A stretch of 64,000 bases of DNA from an uncultured Bacteroidales bacterium (GTDB lineage: Bacteria; Bacteroidota; Bacteroidia; Bacteroidales; Muribaculaceae). Positions within the stretch are counted from its first letter, which is position 1. Every line of letters begins with the position of its first letter. Positions 8,103 to 17,058 of this stretch are shown piece after piece. Under the pieces are notes generated by a model. That model saw only the letters and a list, made by a program, of their open reading frames with translations. It was not told the DNA's origin and ran no database searches. A program made the position numbers and the translations under genes. Where the stretch lies: contig CACZAC010000009.1 in the NCBI GenBank assembly GCA_902779125.1, forward strand, positions 101,179 to 165,178, read 5' to 3'.

Positions 8103-10076
8103 TTACATGGCAAGGCGCAGACCGATGGTGTAGATGCGCATACCCGGTGATTCGTAATTGCGGGCAGCCGAACGGCAATCCAAAGGCACACTGAACCAGC
8201 ATCCGCCACGGATTACATAACGGCCAAGGCTGGAAGCGCTTTCAGGATCAACCCCGTTGTAGGGTGCATACTCATCGGCGCACCATTCATGCACATTACC
8301 GCTCATGTCATACAGACCCAACTCATTGCTGTGCTTGGTGCCGACAGCATGAGTACCGTAGTCGGCGCTTTCAGGACCAACGATATAGCTGTTGGTGTAG
8401 TACCATGCCACATCCTCCAGATTGTCGCTACCTGAATACAGAGTGCCACGGGCCTTGTTTCCGCCACGGGCAGCAAATTCCCATTCAGCCTCGGTGGGCA
8501 GACGGAAGTTCTTGCCGGTGAGAGCGTTGAGGCGTGCAATGAACGTCTGGCAATCAGACCAGCTTACCTGCTCCACAGGACGGTTCAGGTCACCGGTGAA
8601 GCTGCTCGGGTTGGTGCCCATGACAGCCTGCCACAGTTCCTGAGTCACCTCGGTCTGACCGATGCTATAAGGCTCCAAGGTCACCTCGTGAGCGGGAAGC
8701 TCATCGGCCTCGGCAACGCCGTTCTCTACCATAATCGAGTCGACGCCCATGGTGAACGTGCCACCCTCCACGGCTACCATCTGGAATGATACGCCATTGA
8801 CAGTGAACATGCCAGGAATGGTGTTATAGTTCAACATACGGTCAATAAACGTATTAGCTGAGAGTTTCAACTCGTTGAAATTCTCGTTCATTACCGAGCT
8901 GCAGTCCATCAGGAGCATTACCAGTGCGCTGGAATAGGTGCTCTCGATATCGGGCAGGCGGTCGGTAGTGAACTCGGTGCTGGCCTCCCAGTCGTTCTGG
9001 TCCTCAACCCAGTACCACTCCTGGATTTTCTTCTTCTCGATGCGCTCCTCGCTATCAAGCTGGATACCATCAAAGACAAGCGATACAAACATACCGTCAA
9101 CGCCCGAAGCGACAACGCTATCGCCTGACGTGCAGGTCAAGCCCTTGTAAACGATATTGGAGAGGCTGCGGGTCCTGAGTGAGAAGGTTCCCTCGATGTA
9201 AACCTGCGATTCGTTAACAGTGGCTTCGGTCACGTCATCCAGGGTGAAACGGATACGCGTTCCGGTACCCACACCGGGGAATACCAGCGTCAAGGTCTCG
9301 GACATATTGCGGCGCACCAGTTCATCGGCAATCGTCTGGAAGCTGATGTTGGCCTCGGCCATCGAGTTCACCTCCATAGCCTTTGTCGAGTCACTGGCAA
9401 GAGCATACAGGTTGTTGCGGAACTGGTTGGCATCCTTGACGTTCTCGTTCATCAGACCAACGCTGTAAGCCTTGATGGGACGACCGTAAACACGCTCATT
9501 GAGGATGCGGCCATGCAGAGCCTGAGCATACTCGGCCTCGGTGTCATACTTGTCGGTCATCATTAGCGAACCCTGGTCAATGCCCTCGGTGAAGGTCACG
9601 ATAGCGACATTCTGCAGGTGTTGAGGATGAGGTGCGGAGTTCAGCGCGTCAAGCGCATTGTCCACCGAGTAGTAGAGCAAGCGGCCAGGCTGCTTGGTCA
9701 ACCCATTGACAAAACCATAGAAGTCATTCACTGTTGTCGAGTCAAGGTAAGAGATTTCCTTGGTCGTAAGCGTCTGATTGAACCCGATAACACCCATGTA
9801 CATTCCCGTATCTACCAGCGGAATCACAGGACCGTTCAGGATGATGTCAATCACCTTGTTGATATCGGCAACATTGATCTCACCATCATTGTTGAGGTCA
9901 CACTTGAGGTCACCAGTGGTGTTCACAATAGCATAAATCACCGCATTGATGTCTGCAATGTTGACCTCGCCGTCAGCATTCACATCGCCCACGATGTTAC
10001 TCGAATACTGGCGCGGGCCAGCAAATGCCATCACAGTTGATAAAACAATCAACGATAAAAAAGTAGTTAGTCTCAT
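8103..10076 (-). CDS. Secreted protein: dockerin-like repeats, VWA-like region, SUMF1/FGE-sulfatase domain
   Basis: A 657-residue exported protein. After a signal peptide (MRLTTFLSLIVLSTVMAFA) come two dockerin-like calcium-binding repeats at the N-terminus (DVNADGEVNIADINAVIYAI and DLNNDGEINVADINKVIDII, residues about 30-83). A middle region (about 90-430) has VWA-like strands, including LVMLLMDCSSVM. The C-terminal 220 residues are a formylglycine-generating-enzyme (SUMF1) fold with VAVEGGTFTMG, FRLPTEAEWEFAARGG, GLYDMSGNVHEWCAD and YVIRGGCW. In this family many bacterial members lack the enzymatic Cys pair and act as binding or C-type-lectin-like modules. The start at 10076 gives a clean signal peptide. 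It has its own promoter. Confidence 0.8.
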   Translation of the reverse strand: MRLTTFLSLIVLSTVMAFAGPRQYSSNIVGDVNADGEVNIADINAVIYAIVNTTGDLKCDLNNDGEINVADINKVIDIILNGPVIPLVDTGMYMGVIGFNQTLTTKEISYLDSTTVNDFYGFVNGLTKQPGRLLYYSVDNALDALNSAPHPQHLQNVAIVTFTEGIDQGSLMMTDKYDTEAEYAQALHGRILNERVYGRPIKAYSVGLMNENVKDANQFRNNLYALASDSTKAMEVNSMAEANISFQTIADELVRRNMSETLTLVFPGVGTGTRIRFTLDDVTEATVNESQVYIEGTFSLRTRSLSNIVYKGLTCTSGDSVVASGVDGMFVSLVFDGIQLDSEERIEKKKIQEWYWVEDQNDWEASTEFTTDRLPDIESTYSSALVMLLMDCSSVMNENFNELKLSANTFIDRMLNYNTIPGMFTVNGVSFQMVAVEGGTFTMGVDSIMVENGVAEADELPAHEVTLEPYSIGQTEVTQELWQAVMGTNPSSFTGDLNRPVEQVSWSDCQTFIARLNALTGKNFRLPTEAEWEFAARGGNKARGTLYSGSDNLEDVAWYYTNSYIVGPESADYGTHAVGTKHSNELGLYDMSGNVHEWCADEYAPYNGVDPESASSLGRYVIRGGCWFSVPLDCRSAARNYESPGMRIYTIGLRLAM

Positions 10077-10155
10077 GTACTTGTATAATAAAAAATGGTT
10101 AATATTTCCATAATTAATCGCATGCAACGAACCAAAGCACGCAGTTAACAACCTA

Positions 10156-10187
10156 CAAAAGTACTGCTAATTTGTCCAAAAAACAAA
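10156..10187 (-). promoter_or_regulatory. Promoter of the VWA/SUMF1 gene
   Basis: Read on the minus strand: TTTG (10187-10184), 20 bases, TACTTTTG (10163-10156), matching TTTG-N19-21-TAnnTTTG. The start codon is about 80 nt downstream. It is divergent from the symporter promoter. Confidence 0.75.
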
Positions 10188-10240
10188 TCTTTATCAAGAA
10201 TAGTTATCAACAAATTTCCCTTTTTGGTCAATTTTTGCAG

Positions 10241-10248
10241 TATCTTTG
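10241..10248 (+). promoter_or_regulatory. -7 promoter element of the symporter gene
   Basis: TATCTTTG matches the -7 consensus and is followed by GCACCC; the ATG at 10273 lies 25 bases downstream. A TTTG at 10223-10226 is 14 bases upstream, shorter than the usual spacing. Confidence 0.6.
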
Positions 10249-10272
10249 CACCCAAAGTAATCAAAAATCGAT

Positions 10273-11793
10273 ATGGTTTCGGCAATTCATCTCATAGGAG
10301 TCCTATTGACTATCGCCCTATTGCTTCTAGTGAGTTGGCTCTCAGGACGCAAAGTCAAGGACGCACGCAGTTTCACCACTGGCGGCACAAGCGGCAGCTG
10401 GATGGTGTGCGGCGCGTTGCTAGGCACCCTGGCGGGAGGACAGTCCACCATCGGCACGGCCCAGTTGGCTTTCTATTATGGTGTGTCGGCCTGGTGGTTC
10501 ACTATCGGGGCTGGCCTGGGGTCGCTGGTGATGGGTCTTGTTTACGCTGGTCCATTGCGGCGCAGTGGCTGCTCGACGTTGCTCGAAATCGTCAGCCGCG
10601 AGTATGGCCACAAAGCCGAGACCGTAGGCTCGCTCTTGTTCCTCATCGGCATTTTCATCAGCATCGTGTCCCAGGTGCTGTCGTCGTCGGCGATGATTAC
10701 CAGCCTGTTCGGCATTCATCTGGTGTGGGCGGCACTCGCCAGTGCTGTACTCATCATGCTGTTAGTACTCTTTGGCGGCATACGCAGTGCCGGTGCCGGT
10801 GGCATTGTCAAGCTGGTTTTGCTATATGTCAGTTCGCTGGTGGCTGGCGTCGTCGTGTGGCGCATCGCGGGCGGTTTTTCGGGATTGAGTGACGCTATCG
10901 ATACTGTATATCAAACTCCTGCCCTTGCCCAAGCCAACGGTCTGACAGACATCGAAAGCATCCATGAGCGTTATGCAAGCCCCTTTGCCCGTGGCTTCTT
11001 TAAAGACATGGGAGGCTGCTTGTCGCTCATTCTGGGCGTAGTGTCCACACAGACCTACGCTCAGTGCATCTGGTCAGCTGCCTCGACGCGAAAAGCACGC
11101 CGCGGTGCTGTACTGTGTTCGGTATTCATGCCCATCATCGGGGCAGCCTGCACACTGGTGGGCCTGTATATGCGCGGCCATTATATCACAAGCCATGAAC
11201 TGTCCATGTTGCAGCAGCTGGGCGAGCAGGTGCCAGGAGGACTGGGCGTCATCGACAGCTCGGCACTGGCGTTTCCTGTGTTTGTGCTAGAGCATCTGCC
11301 GGCATGGTTAGGCGGTCTGCTGCTGGGTACGATGCTCATCAATATTCTGGGGTGCGGCAGCGGATTGTCGCTGGGTGCCTCGACCATCCTTGTTCGTGAC
11401 GTGTATGGCAATTTCAAGCGCCGCATGGGCATGCAAGCCTCTCCCCTATCCCAACTGTCACAGACACGCCTGTCCATCGTTGGAATCCTGATGCTGGCCT
11501 TTATCGTGGCTGTTCTGTTCAACGGCACCTTCATCAACGACCTGGGTTTCCTGTCGCTGGGCTTGCGAGCCGTAGCCATTCTGTTCCCGCTGAGCTTCGC
11601 CTTGTGGTGCCCGGGGCGTTTCCAACCCCGTCGCGTCCTGCTGTCGATGCCCATCGGTGTCGCCGCGATGCTCCTCGCTAAATTCACGTCCCTACCCGGC
11701 GACGCCGTCTACTACGGCCTCACCGCCTCCCTCCTCACCATCCTCACCAACGTGCCCCACGCTACCCAACGCTGCCCCACGCCAAGACGTTAA
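10273..11793 (+). CDS. Sodium:solute symporter (SSS) family protein
   Basis: A 506-residue integral membrane protein with about thirteen hydrophobic segments of the LeuT-like SSS family (PutP, PanF, SGLT). Typical features are the N-terminal GRKVKDARSFTTGG, then WMVCGALLGTLAGGQSTIGTAQ in the unwound first helix region, and VSTQTYAQCIWSAAS in the middle. Members use the sodium gradient for uptake of sugars, amino acids or vitamins; the substrate is not evident. The last ten residues (HATQRCPTPRR) are encoded by copies of an intergenic CACGCTAAG-type repeat, so the C-terminus seems to have been extended or rewritten by repeat DNA. Confidence 0.87.
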   Translation: MVSAIHLIGVLLTIALLLLVSWLSGRKVKDARSFTTGGTSGSWMVCGALLGTLAGGQSTIGTAQLAFYYGVSAWWFTIGAGLGSLVMGLVYAGPLRRSGCSTLLEIVSREYGHKAETVGSLLFLIGIFISIVSQVLSSSAMITSLFGIHLVWAALASAVLIMLLVLFGGIRSAGAGGIVKLVLLYVSSLVAGVVVWRIAGGFSGLSDAIDTVYQTPALAQANGLTDIESIHERYASPFARGFFKDMGGCLSLILGVVSTQTYAQCIWSAASTRKARRGAVLCSVFMPIIGAACTLVGLYMRGHYITSHELSMLQQLGEQVPGGLGVIDSSALAFPVFVLEHLPAWLGGLLLGTMLINILGCGSGLSLGASTILVRDVYGNFKRRMGMQASPLSQLSQTRLSIVGILMLAFIVAVLFNGTFINDLGFLSLGLRAVAILFPLSFALWCPGRFQPRRVLLSMPIGVAAMLLAKFTSLPGDAVYYGLTASLLTILTNVPHATQRCPTPRR

Positions 11794-12060
11794 GTTTTTT
11801 TCAAACAACAAAGATAACGTTGAACAACAGGAACAACTTTTTTATTGGGCATACGCATTGTAGGGCCACGCCTTGGCGTGGCCGCATCGTACTACCCCAC
11901 GCTACCCCACGCTAAGACGCTAAGTTTTAATGCTCGCGTTGCTCGCAGTTTAGAGTTTAGGGTTTAGAGTTTAGAGAGGCATCCGCGCTCTCTTGCCTCA
12001 TGCTAAGGCGCTAAGGTTTTCAAACAACACGGACAACTTATTAGTCATCCGTGTTCCTTG
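11748..12060. repeat. Intergenic CACGCTAAG/CGCTAAG repeat cluster with a palindrome and heptamer array
   Basis: This stretch from the end of the symporter gene to the next stop codon holds no gene. It contains three related copies of a GC-rich motif CCACGCTAAGACGCTAAG followed by T-rich DNA and CAAACAAC (about 11755-11835, 11895-11927, 11998-12040), a perfect hairpin GGCCACGCC-TT-GGCGTGGCC at 11864-11883, and a heptamer array TTTAGRG x4 at 11947-11978. The same CGCTAAG motif returns at 40424-40500. Confidence 0.7.
11947..11978 (+). repeat. 32-base TTTAGRG heptamer cassette, copy 1
   Basis: Four heptamers in the order TTTAGAG, TTTAGGG, TTTAGAG, TTTAGAG, framed by AG and AG. The same 32 bases, including the position of the single GGG variant, occur on the minus strand at 57024-57055. 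Confidence 0.85.
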
Positions 12061-12096
12061 GGATTTAAGTCTAATGAGCAGAGATGTCCAATCCTA

Positions 12097-14658
12097 TTAT
12101 TTTAGGATGAGGGTGATGACGGCGTTGATGTCGGCGATGGTGACTTCGTTGTCGCCATTGACGTCACAGCGGAGATTTCCTGTGCCGCCGTTGAGGATGA
12201 CCGTGATGATGGCATTGACATCGGCGATGCTGATTTCGCCGTCACCGTTGACATCGCCTTGCACGGGCTGAGCGGAACTGCAATAGACGAAACTGATGAT
12301 TGGACCGTAAGCCGTGGTGTGGCTGATGCCGTCAAAGTCCAGGTAACTGGTCTTGCAACGGGCATAGTAGGTCGTGCCGTCTTCCATGAGTTTGCCGTCA
12401 ACCTTGATTTGCTCGGCGGGCAGTGTAGTCTGATACTGGCCGTTTTTCAGCGTCTCGATGAAGCGTGAACGTCCCCAGGTGTTCTCCTTGCTCGACACCT
12501 CGATGACATAGGACGTTGACCACGTCTGGGGCTTGAGGGTAATGTGCTCGCCGGCATAGAGCGTGCCGCCGTCAACAGGCTGTGCAAAACGCGCTGCGGC
12601 ATGAGCTACCGAGAAACGCACCGTGTTGCTGGTCATCGTCTCGCCATCGACAGTGAGCATGACACGCATGAAATAGGTGTTACCGGGTTCCAGCAACTCA
12701 TCGGGAATTTCAAGTTCGCCAGTCGTGGAAGTGCCCTTAAACACCTGAGCCGTGAAAGCGTCATCGCTTGCTACCTCGACGGTAGCAGGCTCGCTGCTGC
12801 CACAGGTGTACCACTGAGCCACAACGGGCAGAGCGAGTTCCTCGTCGCCGTCGGCAGGATAAGTGACGGTGAGCAGCATGGGCGTGAAAGCAAGCACCTC
12901 GCTCACACCACTATAGCAGCTGTCGGCACACGACTGCACGCGCCAGTATTGAGTTTTGCCGTGGGTGAGCTTGTTGAACAGCAGCGCGCTGGCCTCGGTA
13001 CCGGTGACCCTTACGCTCTCCAGCACAGAACTGAAATCAGGGCTGTTGGACAATTCAACCAAAAAACTGGTCGCACCGAGCACCGGATGCCATGTGAAAT
13101 AGAAGGGGGCATCCAATGTCGCGCCATCACTGGGACTGATGGGCACGGGATTATCGAGCTGGTCGAGTTCCACACTCAGGAAGGCGGGAGACCACTCGTT
13201 GCCCACGCGGTCCAGCACGCACACGGCATACTGGTAACCCTGCTGATACTCGGCCGGAATCTCAAATGCCGGCTCATAGGTCATGCCCAGCAGATAGTCG
13301 ATTTGTCCCGCGAATGTGTTCTTGTTCATCGTGATGGGGAAGGCATAGACCGAATAACGCACATTGTCATAGCCGTCCCACTGGAGCCGGTTGCTCACGC
13401 GCTCCAGGTTCTGCACCTCACCGGGGTTATACCCTTCCTTCCACGGCATGGCAGGCGGCAGAGCCGGCTTGGTGAACACGGTATTCTTGAGGTAATGCCC
13501 CAGGGGGTTGCTGTTGAGGGCATACAGGTACTTGCACGAGTAAAAGATGGCACCTGGATTGCCGTCAAGCGATGACGTGCGGTTGAACTCCACCTCGTCG
13601 GCATATTCCTTGTACTGCACCGCTGTAGATGAACTTGTCAGTCCCGAAATCGATGAGGAAATATAGACCTGGCGGCCGAAATGGGCGGCGATTTTGCCCC
13701 ACCACTCAGTAATCAAGCCGTAGTCGTTGGTGCTGTGCCCGAAAGGCCAATAGACCTGGGGTGACATATAATCGATGCTCTGTGACTCGTACCATGCCAG
13801 CGGATCGCTGAAGATGCTGTTATACTGCCAGTCGCTGCCAGTGGGACACGGCTCCACGCCGTGCTTGCCTGCCACCGCCGAGCTCGATGCAGCGACGCCA
13901 GCGGGCGAGACGCCGTAACGCACCTCGGGCCTGGTTTCCTGAATCATGTCATACACGGCTTTCACCATGCGGTTGACATTGTCGCGGCGCCAGTCGCCAA
14001 ACGAGAGCGACGTGCCCGACGCCTGCCACTCGCCGTAGTCCTGAGCGCTGGCATCGGTGGGAATACCGCTAGGATAGAAGTAGTCGTCATAGAGGATGCC
14101 GTCCACATCATATTTGGTGATGATTTCCTTGCACACTGCCACGATGCGGTCGATGGTGCGCTGCTGACCCGGGTCAAGGATAATGGTAGCGCCATGAGAG
14201 AGCAGCCAGCCGTCCTCCTTGAGTTCGCGGTCATAGGCAGTGTTCCAGTCAGTTCCCGTGCTCCAGCGGTAAGGATTTACCCACGCATGGCACTCCATGC
14301 CACGCTTGTGGCAGCCCTCGACGACATATTGCAAGGGGTCAAACCCAGGGTCCTGACCACGGGTACCCGTCAGATAGCTCGACCAAGGCTCGATGCTTGA
14401 CTGGTACATCGCGTCACACATCGAGCGCACCTGGAAATTGACCGCATTAAAGCGGTTGACCTGCAACGAGTCGAGCAGACGGTCCATCTGTGCCTTCTGC
14501 TTAGCGGCTCCAGCACCCTGCGAGGGCCAGTCCAGGCACCACACGGTGGCAATCCATGCCGAACGGAACTCACGTTTGGGCTGAGTATAGGCCCAAGCCT
14601 GGGCCATCAGTCCAGAGAGCAACAACACAAGAGCGACAGTAGAGAAATATCGTTTCAT
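12097..14658 (-). CDS. Secreted GHL10 (DUF187) glycoside hydrolase-like protein with C-terminal dockerin-like repeats
   Basis: An 853-residue exported protein. Signal peptide (about 1-23), then the GHL10/DUF187 TIM-barrel-like domain (about 28-400): REFRSAWIATVWCLDWPS, FNAVNFQVRSMCDAMY, ECHAWVNPYRW, DGILYDDYFYP and DYMSPQVYWPFG. This family is linked to peptidoglycan or polysaccharide hydrolysis, mostly by similarity. Residues about 410-790 contain several fibronectin type III-like beta modules. The C-terminus has two dockerin-like repeats (GDVNGDGEISIADVNAI and CDVNGDNEVTIADINAVI). It has its own promoter. The acidic catalytic residues were not assigned. Confidence 0.85.
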   Translation of the reverse strand: MKRYFSTVALVLLLSGLMAQAWAYTQPKREFRSAWIATVWCLDWPSQGAGAAKQKAQMDRLLDSLQVNRFNAVNFQVRSMCDAMYQSSIEPWSSYLTGTRGQDPGFDPLQYVVEGCHKRGMECHAWVNPYRWSTGTDWNTAYDRELKEDGWLLSHGATIILDPGQQRTIDRIVAVCKEIITKYDVDGILYDDYFYPSGIPTDASAQDYGEWQASGTSLSFGDWRRDNVNRMVKAVYDMIQETRPEVRYGVSPAGVAASSSAVAGKHGVEPCPTGSDWQYNSIFSDPLAWYESQSIDYMSPQVYWPFGHSTNDYGLITEWWGKIAAHFGRQVYISSSISGLTSSSTAVQYKEYADEVEFNRTSSLDGNPGAIFYSCKYLYALNSNPLGHYLKNTVFTKPALPPAMPWKEGYNPGEVQNLERVSNRLQWDGYDNVRYSVYAFPITMNKNTFAGQIDYLLGMTYEPAFEIPAEYQQGYQYAVCVLDRVGNEWSPAFLSVELDQLDNPVPISPSDGATLDAPFYFTWHPVLGATSFLVELSNSPDFSSVLESVRVTGTEASALLFNKLTHGKTQYWRVQSCADSCYSGVSEVLAFTPMLLTVTYPADGDEELALPVVAQWYTCGSSEPATVEVASDDAFTAQVFKGTSTTGELEIPDELLEPGNTYFMRVMLTVDGETMTSNTVRFSVAHAAARFAQPVDGGTLYAGEHITLKPQTWSTSYVIEVSSKENTWGRSRFIETLKNGQYQTTLPAEQIKVDGKLMEDGTTYYARCKTSYLDFDGISHTTAYGPIISFVYCSSAQPVQGDVNGDGEISIADVNAIITVILNGGTGNLRCDVNGDNEVTIADINAVITLILK

Positions 14659-14702
14659 ATACTAAAGATTTGTGGTTAATTCTTAAAAAATATTATTTTC
14701 CA

Positions 14703-14733
14703 CAAAGGTAAAACAAAAAAGCGCAACCACAAG
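14703..14733 (-). promoter_or_regulatory. Promoter of the GHL10 gene
   Basis: Minus strand: CTTG (14733-14730), 19 bases, TACCTTTG (14710-14703). The start codon is about 45 nt downstream. Confidence 0.65.
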
Positions 14734-14822
14734 CGATTGCGCGAATCCTTATAAATATTTAACGATTATTCTCTCAAGCCAGGGGCTCTAAAATTGCTGG
14801 GAGAGCAGAGACATTGACCCGT

Positions 14823-15266
14823 TTACAGCCTATCAAACGGGATGCGGGCGAGCATTTCCCCAAAGCGGTTGGCACCCTCGACCAATTGCCCTTCCACCAT
14901 CTTGCGCATGAAGAACGGCAGCTTGAGCTGCAGTTCAGCAGTGCTCATGGTGGTACCGTCGTCCTGTGGTTCGAGGTTCACCACCATGTTGATGGGAACA
15001 GGTGACGACGAGGCCGTATAGACCACCCGTTCGCCCTCCACGCTGTTCTCATGGTCCAGCGAAAGCGTGACTTCACCCATCGGTGACTGGATGGCGATAG
15101 AATCCTGGCCAAACTTCACTGCATCAAGATGCTGTCTTGCCTCAGCGTCCAGTTGGTCGGCATGAGCCTCAATCTGCTGTTTGATGAGTGAGGGGTCGGT
15201 GAGTTTGCTATAAATAGTGGTGGCATCACAAGGGATGCTGTGGGGAGTGCTCTTGAAAGATTCCAT
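14823..15266 (-). CDS. SRPBCC (START/polyketide cyclase-like) superfamily protein
   Basis: A 147-residue soluble protein with the short-fold pattern of Bet v1-like SRPBCC proteins: an N-terminal strand, two helices (DPSLIKQQIEAHADQL), a run of antiparallel strands (DSIAIQSPMGEVTLSL, VVYTASSSPVPINMVVNLEP) and a long C-terminal helix (FMRKMVEGQLVEGANRFGEML). These proteins bind hydrophobic ligands. No function can be given. It lies between the GHL10 gene and pyrE, on the same strand as pyrE and 68 bp downstream of it, so the two may be co-transcribed. Confidence 0.65.
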   Translation of the reverse strand: MESFKSTPHSIPCDATTIYSKLTDPSLIKQQIEAHADQLDAEARQHLDAVKFGQDSIAIQSPMGEVTLSLDHENSVEGERVVYTASSSPVPINMVVNLEPQDDGTTMSTAELQLKLPFFMRKMVEGQLVEGANRFGEMLARIPFDRL

Positions 15267-15334
15267 TATATAGATGATATAAAATTAGTGCTATGATAAA
15301 GCGTCATGAATTCTGTTTAAAGCGGAAAACCGTA

Positions 15335-15997
15335 CTAGTCGATGGCGTCAAAGCCAAGTGGTGACCAGCTCTCAGGGTCGGTGTGCCACTGCTGCAGAAC
15401 ATCGACAACAGACTGGTCAATTGACTTATCATCGAAGGCGACATCCATCATTGTATCAAAATTGGTCAGGGTGATGATAGGCAACTTTGCACGCTTGAGC
15501 GCTTTGGCCGCCTGAGAGAACTGATAATCAAAGATGACCAATGCACCAAGCACGATACCACCCGCCTCGCGCACGGTATTGAGACACTTCAAGCAGTTGT
15601 TTCCAGTGGAAAGCTGATCCTCGATGAGGACAACCTTCTGCCCCGGCTTGATATCGCCCTCGATGAGGTTCTCAAGGCCGTGGTCCTTGGGCGTGGAGCG
15701 GACATACACAAACGGCATGGCGAGGGAGTCGGCAACCAGAGCGCCATGGGCGATGGCACCCGTAGCAATACCTGCAATCACCTCGGCATCGCCGAAATTC
15801 TCCATAATCAACCTTGCCATTTCCACTTTGATGAGATTACGCACCTCGGGATAAGACAAGGTCATACGCAGGTCGGTATATATGGGGGACTGCCACCCCG
15901 TTGCCCAAGCAAACGGGCTATCGGGCTGCAATTTGATGGCATTGATATGCATCAGTTTTTCGGCAAGCAATGTATCTAATTTCTTCATTTTGGTCAT
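15335..15997 (-). CDS. pyrE: Orotate phosphoribosyltransferase
   Basis: A 220-residue type I phosphoribosyltransferase that makes OMP from orotate and PRPP in pyrimidine synthesis. The PRPP loop is seen as VVLIEDQLSTGNN (about 120-132; more often EDLISTG), and the N-terminal FAWATGWQSPIYTDLR block is typical of PyrE. ATGs at 15997 and 15988 are both possible; the second (MKKLDTLLAEKLM) is the form usual in the family. The downstream SRPBCC gene may be co-transcribed. Confidence 0.9.
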   Translation of the reverse strand: MTKMKKLDTLLAEKLMHINAIKLQPDSPFAWATGWQSPIYTDLRMTLSYPEVRNLIKVEMARLIMENFGDAEVIAGIATGAIAHGALVADSLAMPFVYVRSTPKDHGLENLIEGDIKPGQKVVLIEDQLSTGNNCLKCLNTVREAGGIVLGALVIFDYQFSQAAKALKRAKLPIITLTNFDTMMDVAFDDKSIDQSVVDVLQQWHTDPESWSPLGFDAID

Positions 15998-16099
15998 TAA
16001 AGGTTAAAAGACGGGCGAAATTAGCAAAAATCTCGCGGTTGACCATTATTTCGCATCAAGAAAATGTCAACTGAGTGTCAAAAAACTTGTTAACGCGGT

Positions 16100-16130
16100 T
16101 TTGACGGACAAGAAATTATATGTAATTTTG
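16100..16130 (+). promoter_or_regulatory. Promoter of the patatin-recX-comF operon
   Basis: TTTG (16100-16103), 19 bases, TAATTTTG (16123-16130): a full match to the Bacteroidetes promoter consensus. The ATG is 28 bases downstream. Confidence 0.8.
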
Positions 16131-16158
16131 CATTTAGAAACATTAAAAACTACCGAAT

Positions 16159-17058
16159 ATGGCATCAGGTAAAACGGGTATCGTGCTAGAGGGTGGCGGC
16201 ATGCGCGGCATGTACACCTGCGGCATTCTTGACGTGCTCATGGAAAATCACATCTATGTTGACGGCATGGTCGGCGTGTCGGCTGGCATCGCCTTCGGCT
16301 GCAACTACAAGTCCCGACAGGCGGGACGCGCATTGCGCTACAATGTGCGCTTTGCCCGTGACAAGCGCTATAGCGGCATCATGTCGCTGTTAAAGACCGG
16401 CAATTACTACAACGCCCATTTTGCCTACAAGCTGGTACCCACTCACTACGATGTGTTTGATTACAACGTGTTTCAGGAATCGCCCATGGAGTGTTATGCG
16501 GTGTGTTTCGACGTGAAGTCGGGAGAGGGCGTATATCAGCGATTGACCCATGTGGACAGGGATTTCTTTGAGTGGATACGTGCCTCGGCATCGATGCCCG
16601 TGGTGGCCCAGCCAGTCGAGGTAGGCGGACGACTCCTGCTTGACGGAGGTCTTGCTGACTCTATCCCGCTGGAGTTTATGATGAGCAAAGGATACGAACG
16701 GAATATTGTCATCCTCACCCGTGAGGAAGGATACCGCAAGACTGCTGAACGCGGTATGTGGCTGATGAAACACCTGTTGCGCAAGTATCCTAAAGTGGTG
16801 GAGGCGCTCAAAAGCCGTCCCGCCCACTACAACAAGCAGCTGCAAGTCGTGCGAGAGCAGGAACGCAAGGGCAATGCCTTTGTCTTCCGCCCCATGAAGC
16901 CTCTCGACGTGAGCCGCACCACCCATGACGCTGCCGAGATGAACCGCGTCTATCAGCAAGGACGCGAAGAGGCGCTGCAACGCCTTGATGAACTGAAAAA
17001 GTTCCTTGCCAACGAGCAAGCGCCCACTCCCACCCCATCGACAGATGAACAGCCCTAA
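16159..17058 (+). CDS. Patatin-like phospholipase family protein
   Basis: A 299-residue patatin/RssA-type acyl hydrolase. It shows the oxyanion hole LEGGGMRGMY (about 9-18), the nucleophile elbow GVSAG (about 41-45) and the catalytic Asp in LLDGGLADS (about 158-166), giving a Ser-Asp dyad. Family members hydrolyse ester bonds of phospholipids; YjjU/YqhO-like bacterial forms of this length are poorly characterised. No signal peptide or membrane segment is seen. The end overlaps recX by 14 nt, making the first gene of a three-gene operon. Confidence 0.88.
   Translation: MASGKTGIVLEGGGMRGMYTCGILDVLMENHIYVDGMVGVSAGIAFGCNYKSRQAGRALRYNVRFARDKRYSGIMSLLKTGNYYNAHFAYKLVPTHYDVFDYNVFQESPMECYAVCFDVKSGEGVYQRLTHVDRDFFEWIRASASMPVVAQPVEVGGRLLLDGGLADSIPLEFMMSKGYERNIVILTREEGYRKTAERGMWLMKHLLRKYPKVVEALKSRPAHYNKQLQVVREQERKGNAFVFRPMKPLDVSRTTHDAAEMNRVYQQGREEALQRLDELKKFLANEQAPTPTPSTDEQP

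Noticed and set aside
11947-11978. Telomere-like repeat as a sign of a linear replicon or chromosome end
   Set aside because: Four degenerate units only, inside gene-dense DNA with genes on both sides and an identical copy elsewhere.
12097-12300. Short plus-strand frames at the end of the GHL10 gene
   Set aside because: They mirror the dockerin repeats of the minus-strand gene and have no independent support.
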